Shown: in pieces, positions 7,192 to 13,775 of the stretch
How positions within the stretch are numbered: the first letter of the stretch is position 1
How the letters are laid out: each line of letters opens with the position of its first letter
Source of the DNA: Chitinophagaceae bacterium UBA4857
GTDB lineage: Bacteria > Bacteroidota > Bacteroidia > Chitinophagales > Chitinophagaceae
Assembly: GCA_002399735.1 (NCBI GenBank)
Contig: DHEF01000014.1
Coordinates: forward strand, 18,322 to 34,739
Direction: 5' to 3'
DNA: 16,418 nucleotides
The notes under the pieces: generated by a model
Database searches by the model: none
The model's input: the letters and a program-made list of their open reading frames with translations, nothing else
What the model was told of the DNA's origin: nothing
Translations under genes and position numbers: made by a program

Positions 7192-8940
7192 ATGCGTAGC
7201 TTTTTAAAAATATTTTTTGCCACTTTTTTAGCCCTCCTTGTATTCTCTGTTTTATCGGTATTTTTTGCCGTTGCCTTTATTGGCGGTGTAGCCAGTAAAA
7301 AAGTACCCAAAACACCTACCAATGCGGTGTTGGCCATTGACTTAGGCACGAAGTTTAATGAACAGGCCAGAGATAACTTTTTGGCGTCTTTAAATTCTAC
7401 AGACAGTGAAACCCCGGGACTGTATGACTTAATACGATTGATTAGAAATGCAAAGGATGATAAAAATATCAGTGGTATTTATTTAACTGCCAATAGCAAC
7501 CCTAATGGTTTTGCTGCCAGTGACGAAATAAGAAGTGCACTAAATGACTTTAAAACCAGTGGTAAATTTATTTATGCTTATGGTAGCGTAATGACGCAGA
7601 AAGCTTATTACATAGCCAATGTTGCGGATTCGGTTTTTTTAAACCCGATTGGCATGCTTGACTGGAGTGGCATGCATGTTGAGTATACTTTTTTAAAAGG
7701 AACATTGGACAAACTGGGAATTGAGCCACAGATTTTTTATGCGGGTAAATTTAAAAGTGCGACCGAGCCTTTGCGTTTAGAAAAAATGTCGCCGGAAAAT
7801 AAATTACAAACTTCAACCTGGTTGAACGACTTATATAGTCATTTTTTAGAAAACACTGCGGCTGCACGTAAAACTGATACGGCTACATTACGCAAACTGG
7901 CTAACACGGCCGCTATTCAATTTGCAACAGATGCTGTTGCGCATAAGTTAGTAGATGGATTGAAGTATGATGATGAACTAAAGGATATTATTAAAGGCAA
8001 ATTAAAGATTGACAAATACGAAAAATTAAATACAGTAAACATCAACAGTTACTACGCCTCTAATAACTACTCAACGGGCAGTGGTGAAAAGATTGCGTTG
8101 ATTTATGCAGAAGGTGATATTATTGATGGTAAAAGTGAGGATGGTACTATTGGCGATATTACTTACATTAACCTGATACGTAAAGCAAGACTGGATAAAA
8201 GTATTAAAGCCGTAGTTTTTAGAATTAATTCCGGTGGAGGCAGCGTACTGGCCAGTGAAAACATATGGCGTGAGTTATCTATTACCAAAAAAGAAAAGCC
8301 GGTTGTGGTAAGCTTTGGTGATGTGTCTGCATCAGGCGGGTATTATGTTTCCTGCGATGCGGATAGCATTTTTGCTTTGCCATCTACCATTACTGGATCG
8401 ATTGGTGTATTTGGTATAGTACCCAACTTGTCTAACTTTTTTAAGGGTAAATTAGGCGTAACATTTGACGAAGTTAAAACCGGACCTTATGCTGGCGGTT
8501 TAACCGTTACCAGGCCCATGACTGATGCGGAAAAAAGACTACAACAAACCCAGATAGAAGTTATATATGCACAGTTTAAACAACGTGTGGCCGATGGCAG
8601 AAAGATGGATACTGCTGATGTAGAAGCTATTGCACAAGGACGTGTGTGGACAGGCAAAAGAGCACTTGAAATTGGTTTGATTGACCGTTTTGGCGGAATT
8701 GAAGATGCCATTAATAGTGCAGCTACATTAGCGAAGCTTAGTAACTACCGGGTAGCAGAATACCCCGCTAAAATAAACTTCCTGGATAAATTATTAGGTA
8801 AAGGAGAGTCGGAGAGTTACATAAAAGAAATTAAAAAAGAATTAGGTGCTGATCAGTTTGCCATATTTGAACAAATGCAAAAGATTAATCGCTTAAGTGG
8901 CAATCAGGCCAAACTACCTTTTAGCTTTAATATAAGATAA
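7192..8940 (+). CDS. sppA: Signal peptide peptidase SppA, 67K type
   Basis: A 582-residue membrane-anchored serine protease of peptidase family S49 that degrades signal peptides left in the membrane after secretion. The N-terminus is a single uncleaved-looking membrane anchor (about residues 4-33, FLKIFFATFLALLVFSVLSV). The long form has two related S49 domains. The N-terminal one carries GKFKSATEPL with Lys188 at the position of the catalytic lysine (E. coli Lys209). The C-terminal one carries GDVSASGGYY with Ser381 at the nucleophile position (E. coli Ser409), followed by STITGSIGVFG. FRINSGGGSVLASE lies before the serine. Length and layout match full-length SppA and both catalytic residues are present. 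It is transcribed away from folK and ends 21 bases from the convergent DUF4954 gene. Confidence 0.94.
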   Translation: MRSFLKIFFATFLALLVFSVLSVFFAVAFIGGVASKKVPKTPTNAVLAIDLGTKFNEQARDNFLASLNSTDSETPGLYDLIRLIRNAKDDKNISGIYLTANSNPNGFAASDEIRSALNDFKTSGKFIYAYGSVMTQKAYYIANVADSVFLNPIGMLDWSGMHVEYTFLKGTLDKLGIEPQIFYAGKFKSATEPLRLEKMSPENKLQTSTWLNDLYSHFLENTAAARKTDTATLRKLANTAAIQFATDAVAHKLVDGLKYDDELKDIIKGKLKIDKYEKLNTVNINSYYASNNYSTGSGEKIALIYAEGDIIDGKSEDGTIGDITYINLIRKARLDKSIKAVVFRINSGGGSVLASENIWRELSITKKEKPVVVSFGDVSASGGYYVSCDADSIFALPSTITGSIGVFGIVPNLSNFFKGKLGVTFDEVKTGPYAGGLTVTRPMTDAEKRLQQTQIEVIYAQFKQRVADGRKMDTADVEAIAQGRVWTGKRALEIGLIDRFGGIEDAINSAATLAKLSNYRVAEYPAKINFLDKLLGKGESESYIKEIKKELGADQFAIFEQMQKINRLSGNQAKLPFSFNIR

Positions 8941-8947
8941 TATAAAT

Positions 8948-8980
8948 AAAGCAGTTTAAGACTAAGCCTTAAACTGTTTT
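8948..8980. terminator. Bidirectional intrinsic terminator between sppA and the DUF4954 gene
   Basis: An inverted repeat with arms CAGTTTAAG (8952-8960) and CTTAAACTG (8968-8976) has a 7-base loop. It is flanked by AAA on the left and TTTTA on the right, so each strand has a short U-run after the stem. It begins 11 bases after the sppA stop. The stop of the minus-strand gene (TAG, 8962-8964) lies in the loop, so it can serve both transcripts. Confidence 0.8.
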
Positions 8981-11175
8981 ATTTGTTTGCGTACATTTTC
9001 TATTTCTTGTTCAAATTGTATTTGGACCTCTTTTTGTTCATTAATAAAACTGTTATCGCTTAACTTACCTATTACCCTCTCCATTTCCAGCTCGGTTTCG
9101 TACACCATTTTCCTGAAAGGACTATTATAGTCTTTTGCGCGGGACAGGTATATTTTTTCTACCATCCATTTTCTGGTAGCAGTAGCCTGTTGTAATAATT
9201 TATCAATAAAGGCGGTTGTGATATCTGCCTCTTCGAGTTTCAATAAATTTACAAGGACTGCAAAAGCCTGCTTTTGTTTTTGTGCGTTATATTGTTCACT
9301 TTGGTTGTTATACGCTTTGTGTAAAGCAGACCAACTGTTTATATCGCCAGATTTAATTTGTTTCAACCAGGTTTTTACCACGCTTTCGGGTAACAACTGG
9401 CCACCAACATTTAACCACCGCTCCTCTTTACTTTTAGCGTTTACAACTTTTACTAATTGTTTTAAATTTTTAATGGCGCCACTGTCAACTAATGTTTTTA
9501 ATGCCATTACAGCATTGTAAACAATAAGTTGTTTAAAAATATCGTAAGATTCTGCAACTTTTATTATTTCTACCGGGCGATTACTGTTCTCAAACCCTTC
9601 GGCCATTACTTTTAACTCTTTTACAGTAGCCGGTTTCTTCTGTAAAATTTTACGTCCTTGTTCTATACAATCTTCAACAGACGCTTTTTTGTTTTTTTGT
9701 GTATAATAAGCTTTACCTGTAAACTGCTCCAACAATATAATAGCATTAACTATTTCGCTTACCGTATCCGGTGCTAAAAAATCATACTCCAGGTGTTGTG
9801 CTTTTACTACACGTCTGTCACGGGTCAGGTATTTGCCTTCGTTTCGGGCCAATGCATACATGTTGTACATAAACCAATAAGCAGGCATTATAACTAGCTT
9901 ATTATTGGTAACGTCATTACTGATTAGTGAAAAAGGTATAGGTATGTTTAACTCCGCCGGAAAATCGCCTTTGGCTAATAATGTAAATGCGGCAAATTTT
10001 GAATTGTGTTTTAAACTTACACAAAGCCCCGGCCAAAAGCCCCGGCCGGCTATTAATTCACCATCAGCACCACGGGAGTTATGGTTAGAGCCTACAGTAG
10101 CACCTGCAGCCATATTACTCTGTCCCATTAAAGTGGCAGCACATAAAAATGAGTTATTGTGGTGTTGCTCATGTGCAGGAAAAATTAATGAGTTAAGTAC
10201 TTCACAACAGGAAATGGTTGAATTGTCACCCAGATAGGAGTTAATTAACCGGGCACCATATTTTAACTGCGAAAAAGACCCCATTAAAAAACGTACCGCT
10301 TTTACGCCATAAAAAGAACGGCATCCGTAACCAACAATACCATTTACCATTTCACAGCCCTCACCTATTTGCGATTTAGCATCGGGTGCTGAATTAATAG
10401 TCAGGTTTTTAAGTTTGTTTGCACCTTTTATATAGGCATCGGTACCAATTTTTACATCCTTAATAATGGCCGTATTTTTTATTACGGTTCTGTCACCAAT
10501 TGTTCCGTAATAGCCTCTTGCATTATTATGATCCTGTTCCGTAAATAATTTAAATTTATCCATCAGGGCTACATCATCCCGGTACCTTGTCCAAAGCCAT
10601 GCATCACCTGGTAGCATACCTTCAAAAGGCATTACACTTCTGCCGGCATTTTCGTTACACAACTCCAACCATATACGTACCGATTCTTTTTCCCCTTGTT
10701 TTACAACACCATTACCAAACTTACTGCGGTTGCTGGTTATCAGTTCGCTTATATTAATTAAAATAACATCGTTGCCTATTATATAATGGCTTAGGTACAA
10801 AACTTTTTCAATGGCAACATTATCGCCTATATCGCTGCTAATGATGGTACTGTTATATAAACCAACCGGTGTTTCTAAATCGCTAAAACTTACTATCAGC
10901 GGTTCTAGTTTTCCTATGCGTACTAAACCATAAAAACGGCATTTTCTTATTAAAGTAATATCGCTGCCGGGAGCAATCCATACATCGTTCCAATTGCCTG
11001 ATATATTGCCGTTGGACTCAAGTACTGCAATTTGTTTAGCTGTTACTTTTTTATAATCGTTTCGGGTATTCTGCGTAAAACGTAAGTAATATTCGTCTTT
11101 ACCTTGTGGCAGGTAATCGGCAGGAATAAAATTATAGCCGTATTCTTTTACACTTTTTTTTGTGATAGTATTCAT
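8962..11175 (-). CDS. DUF4954-type protein (predicted left-handed beta-helix)
   Basis: A 737-residue protein that I recognise as the uncharacterised DUF4954 family of Bacteroidota and relatives; the function is unknown. The first ~450 residues are rich in short turns with isolated hydrophobics and glycines. Examples are DVWIAPGSDITLIRKCRFYGLVRIG, TIISSDIGDNVAIE, GTIGDRTVIKNTAIIKDVKIG and YLGDNSTISCCEVLNS. These resemble the hexapeptide-like rungs of acyl/nucleotidyl transferases such as GlmU, though without strict hexapeptide repeats. A conserved-looking patch, GATVGSNHNSRGADGE, follows. The last ~250 residues are helical and charged, ending in a likely coiled coil (EMERVIGKL...EIENVRKQIKQF). 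There is no signal peptide or membrane segment. The ATG at 11175 gives a plausible start. It lies on the same strand as glmS but is separated by a terminator, so it probably has its own promoter. Confidence 0.8.
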   Translation of the reverse strand: MNTITKKSVKEYGYNFIPADYLPQGKDEYYLRFTQNTRNDYKKVTAKQIAVLESNGNISGNWNDVWIAPGSDITLIRKCRFYGLVRIGKLEPLIVSFSDLETPVGLYNSTIISSDIGDNVAIEKVLYLSHYIIGNDVILINISELITSNRSKFGNGVVKQGEKESVRIWLELCNENAGRSVMPFEGMLPGDAWLWTRYRDDVALMDKFKLFTEQDHNNARGYYGTIGDRTVIKNTAIIKDVKIGTDAYIKGANKLKNLTINSAPDAKSQIGEGCEMVNGIVGYGCRSFYGVKAVRFLMGSFSQLKYGARLINSYLGDNSTISCCEVLNSLIFPAHEQHHNNSFLCAATLMGQSNMAAGATVGSNHNSRGADGELIAGRGFWPGLCVSLKHNSKFAAFTLLAKGDFPAELNIPIPFSLISNDVTNNKLVIMPAYWFMYNMYALARNEGKYLTRDRRVVKAQHLEYDFLAPDTVSEIVNAIILLEQFTGKAYYTQKNKKASVEDCIEQGRKILQKKPATVKELKVMAEGFENSNRPVEIIKVAESYDIFKQLIVYNAVMALKTLVDSGAIKNLKQLVKVVNAKSKEERWLNVGGQLLPESVVKTWLKQIKSGDINSWSALHKAYNNQSEQYNAQKQKQAFAVLVNLLKLEEADITTAFIDKLLQQATATRKWMVEKIYLSRAKDYNSPFRKMVYETELEMERVIGKLSDNSFINEQKEVQIQFEQEIENVRKQIKQFKA

Positions 11176-11310
11176 TAAGAAAAGGAGTTAAGGTAAATGT
11201 TGTAAAAGTTTAGTTAATCACTATCCTTTTACTGTTGTTTTCAATTAATTAAATAGGTACAAAAAATATTCCAAGCATTCAATGCTTTATTTGTTCTGTT
11301 GGGGTCACTG

Positions 11311-11473
11311 CACAATGCCCAATAGAATTGTTGCAGTACAAGAGTGCGACGCAACCAAACACCCCTTTAGGTTCCCAGTGAAACGAAGGGAAGGAGCTTA
11401 GCTCGGGGCATCAGGGCTATACAGCCGGTCACATAACCATTCCAGTTGCATGCTGCTATCTACAAAATAAAAA
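11311..11473 (+). repeat. Intergenic mosaic repeat, copy D
   Basis: Positions 11314-11342 are identical to 5792-5820 in copy C, and 11332-11355 are identical to the reverse strand of 3732-3755 in copy B. After GCAACC this copy has about 48 extra bases (roughly 11361-11408), then rejoins copy C at CATCAGGGCTATACAGCC. After a second insert of ~25 bases it ends with ACAAAATAAAAA (11462-11473), the shared right end. It occupies most of the 364-base gap between glmS and the DUF4954 gene. The rest of the gap (11176-11310) is AT-rich, with no clean promoter visible to me. Confidence 0.8.
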
Positions 11474-11475
11474 TA

Positions 11476-11500
11476 GCGCTGTAACATTCGGTTACAGCGC
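11476..11500 (-). terminator. Intrinsic terminator of glmS
   Basis: A perfect 10-bp stem, GCGCTGTAAC (11476-11485) and GTTACAGCGC (11491-11500), closes a 5-base loop. On the minus strand the stem is followed by TATTTTTATTTTGT, a good U-tract. It lies 39 bases past the glmS stop. The U-tract is the right end of intergenic repeat copy D read in reverse. Confidence 0.9.
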
Positions 11501-11539
11501 ACTCATTAGCAAGCAGTCGTGATTGTATTGCAAAAAAAA

Positions 11540-13375
11540 TTATTCAACAGTAACGCTTTTAGCAAGGTTTCTTGGTTTATCTACATCCAAACCTTTAGCT
11601 ACGCCAATATAATAGGCCAACAATTGCATAGGCACAACACTTAACAGCGGTGCTACAATTTCATCGGCCTCGGGTATTACCATTACATCCTGCGATAAGG
11701 ACGCTGAGTGCTCATCACCCTCAGTAATTACCGATATTACCTGGCCTTTTCTGGCTTTAATTTCCTGCATGTTACTCACCACTTTTTCATGGTAAGCATC
11801 TTTGGTGGCAATAAATACAACAGGCAGGTTTTCATCCACCAATGCAATAGGACCATGCTTCATTTCGGCAGCAGGATATCCCTCTGCATGTATGTATGAT
11901 ATTTCTTTCAATTTTAAAGCACCTTCCAATGCCACGGCAAAATTGTAACCACGGCCCAGGTATAAAAAGTCACGGGCATCTTTATACTTCTCGGCTACTT
12001 TTTTAATGTGTTCGTGCTGGTTTAAAATCCAGGCTACTTTTTCAGGTACTTCATTTAACTCTTTCAGTAAATGCATATAACGCTTTTCCGAAATAGTACC
12101 TTTCATGTAACCCACTTTTAAGGCAATCATGGTAAGCACCGCTAACTGTCCGGTAAAAGCTTTTGTACTGGCCACACCAATTTCCGGGCCTGCATGTGTA
12201 TATGCACCGGCGTGTGACATACGTGCAATAGATGATCCTACCACATTTACCACACCTAATATAATAGCACCTTTTTCTTTAGCGGTTTCAATAGCTACTA
12301 AAGTATCGGCGGTTTCGCCACTTTGCGAGATAGCTATAATAATATCGCCTTTATTTATTACAGGATTACGATACCGGAATTCCGAAGCATATTCCACCTC
12401 CACATTTATGCGACACAGTTCTTCAAAAATATATTCGGCCACCAAACCCGAATGCCAGCTGGTGCCACAAGCCACCATTACAATGCGGTTGGCATTCATA
12501 ATCTGCTCGGCATATTGTTGTACACCACTCATGGTAATAGTACCGGCGGCTGCATCAAGTCTGCCACGTAAACAGTCGTGAATGGTTTGTGGTTGCTCAA
12601 ATATTTCTTTCAGCATAAAGTGATCGTAACCACCTTTTTCAATCGCTGCTAATTCAATATCTAATTTTTGAACGTAGGGTGTTAACTTTTCGTTACCCAG
12701 GTTTTTTAAAATCAGTTCGTCGGGTTTAATAATGGCCAGCTCATAATCGTTTACATAAACCACTTCTTTGGTGTATTCCAACATCGGTGATGCGTCCGAA
12801 CCTAAAAAGTGTTCCCCCTTACCCACACCAATTACTAAGGGGCTACCTTTACGGGCCGCAATAATAGTATCAGGATTATCAACATCCAGCAACAAAATAA
12901 CATAAGCACCTACTACCCTTTTCAAGGCAATACGAATGGCTTCTTCCAGCGAGCAGTCGTTGTTAGTTTTAATTTCTTCAATAAAATTTAATAAAACTTC
13001 GGTATCGGTATCGCTTTTAAACGTGTAACCTTTTTTAACCAATTCGCCTTTTAGCTGGGCGTAGTTTTCAATAATACCGTTATGTATCATGGCCAATTTA
13101 CCACTTGCCGATTGATGCGGATGGGCATTTTTATCATTAGGTTCGCCGTGGGTAGCCCAACGCGTGTGGCCAATTCCTACATGAGAATGTAAGTTTTTAC
13201 CAACTACTGCCTCTTCCAGCTCGGCAACTTTTCCTTTCTTTTTATAAACGTTAAGGCCGCCGTTTTGCAAAGCTACGCCTGAACTATCGTAACCACGGTA
13301 TTCTAACCGTTTTAAACCTTTAATAATAACCGGGTATGCTTCTCTAGGTCCTGTGTAGCCAACAATTCCGCACAT
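11540..13375 (-). CDS. glmS: Glutamine--fructose-6-phosphate aminotransferase (isomerizing)
   Basis: A 611-residue cytosolic enzyme that makes glucosamine-6-phosphate from fructose-6-phosphate and glutamine, the first step toward UDP-GlcNAc for peptidoglycan and lipid A. The ATG at 13375 gives MCGIVGYTG with Cys2 exposed as the N-terminal nucleophile after Met removal. The open frame runs 15 codons further upstream, but that would bury the cysteine and lies over the promoter. The glutaminase domain spans about 1-225, with RWATHGEPN (72-80) and HNGIIENY (98-105). Two SIS domains follow, with CGTSWHSG (303-310) and SQSGETADT (350-358). KEISYIHAEGYPAAEMKHGPIA (490-511) and the terminal KPRNLAKSVTVE carry the conserved Glu491 and Lys606. 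The length matches E. coli GlmS (609). No glmS ribozyme is expected or seen. Confidence 0.97.
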   Translation of the reverse strand: MCGIVGYTGPREAYPVIIKGLKRLEYRGYDSSGVALQNGGLNVYKKKGKVAELEEAVVGKNLHSHVGIGHTRWATHGEPNDKNAHPHQSASGKLAMIHNGIIENYAQLKGELVKKGYTFKSDTDTEVLLNFIEEIKTNNDCSLEEAIRIALKRVVGAYVILLLDVDNPDTIIAARKGSPLVIGVGKGEHFLGSDASPMLEYTKEVVYVNDYELAIIKPDELILKNLGNEKLTPYVQKLDIELAAIEKGGYDHFMLKEIFEQPQTIHDCLRGRLDAAAGTITMSGVQQYAEQIMNANRIVMVACGTSWHSGLVAEYIFEELCRINVEVEYASEFRYRNPVINKGDIIIAISQSGETADTLVAIETAKEKGAIILGVVNVVGSSIARMSHAGAYTHAGPEIGVASTKAFTGQLAVLTMIALKVGYMKGTISEKRYMHLLKELNEVPEKVAWILNQHEHIKKVAEKYKDARDFLYLGRGYNFAVALEGALKLKEISYIHAEGYPAAEMKHGPIALVDENLPVVFIATKDAYHEKVVSNMQEIKARKGQVISVITEGDEHSASLSQDVMVIPEADEIVAPLLSVVPMQLLAYYIGVAKGLDVDKPRNLAKSVTVE

Positions 13376-13396
13376 AATTTTTGCGTGTTTTTGCTG

Positions 13397-13404
13397 CAAA
13401 TATA
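13397..13404 (-). promoter_or_regulatory. Probable -7 element of the glmS promoter (TATATTTG)
   Basis: On the minus strand TATATTTG matches TAnnTTTG exactly, 21 bases before the glmS ATG. A TTTG lies 13 bases further upstream, closer than the 17-23 usual for the -33 box. The position supports the start at 13375, because the upstream in-frame codons would lie in or before the promoter. Confidence 0.55.
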
Positions 13405-13544
13405 TAAACTCTTTACGCAAACGTTTGAAAAAACTGTAAAACAGCGCAAATTAGCACCCATAAGGGATTGAGGCTTATATTATAAAAAAATTTAAGAAGT
13501 TTTGGGGCTATCAGCAGTAGTAACTCCGGTCAGCTTCAGTCCCC

Positions 13545-13618
13545 GCTTTCCGCTACAAGTCCGGCGCAGCCCTATGCACAATGCCTCACCGGGCTTTCCC
13601 CTGCAATCGGGCAGCCCG
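13545..13618. repeat. GC-rich direct repeat with hairpin
   Basis: Two diverged copies of one unit: 13545-13572 (GCTTTCCGCTACAAG...) and 13593-13618 (GCTTTCCCCTGCAAT...), both ending GGC-AGCCC. The second copy also sits in a hairpin with arms CGGGCT (13590-13595) and AGCCCG (13613-13618). The block is clearly more GC-rich than the flanking DNA and sits in the 400-base gap between the divergent glmS and pheT genes. No protein is supported here. Confidence 0.6.
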
Positions 13619-13626
13619 TGAACAGT

Positions 13627-13654
13627 GTTCATAGTTAATAGTTCATGGTTAATA
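13627..13654. repeat. 14-bp tandem repeat, two units
   Basis: GTTCATAGTTAATA (13627-13640) is followed directly by GTTCATGGTTAATA (13641-13654), differing at one base. It resembles the ATTCAT-type arrays upstream of corA at 4155-4259. Confidence 0.7.
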
Positions 13655-13681
13655 GTAATACACAGGCATAGTTCTAAAACA

Positions 13682-13752
13682 TTAAACTTTAAACCTTTTG
13701 AACATTGAACTTTTGCAACCTCTTGAACCCTCCTCCCGTTTCCGTATCTTTG
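13682..13752 (+). promoter_or_regulatory. pheT promoter with TTGAAC-type repeat array
   Basis: TATCTTTG at 13745-13752 is an exact -7 element. TTG at 13723-13725, in CTCTTGAAC, lies 19 bases upstream at the normal -33 distance. Transcription would start near 13758, leaving about 18 untranslated bases, too few for a T-box or leader-peptide attenuator. Upstream, from 13682, six loosely repeated TTAAAC/TTGAAC/TTGCAAC units end in the -33 element. Confidence 0.8.
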
Positions 13753-13775
13753 CAGCCGAAAATTTTTATAGTACA

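Noticed and set aside
12129..12581. Open frame of 150 codons on the plus strand inside glmS
   Set aside because: It is fully antisense to well-conserved glmS coding sequence, a shadow frame.
13376..13420. 15-codon N-terminal extension of glmS
   Set aside because: It would bury the N-terminal catalytic cysteine and overlaps the TATATTTG promoter element.
13376..13544. glmS ribozyme in the glmS leader, or a T-box before pheT
   Set aside because: Both promoters leave only very short leaders, and no ribozyme or T-box motifs were seen.
13698..13775. 26-codon N-terminal extension of pheT
   Set aside because: It covers the TATCTTTG promoter, and MTISYKWL is the typical PheT start.
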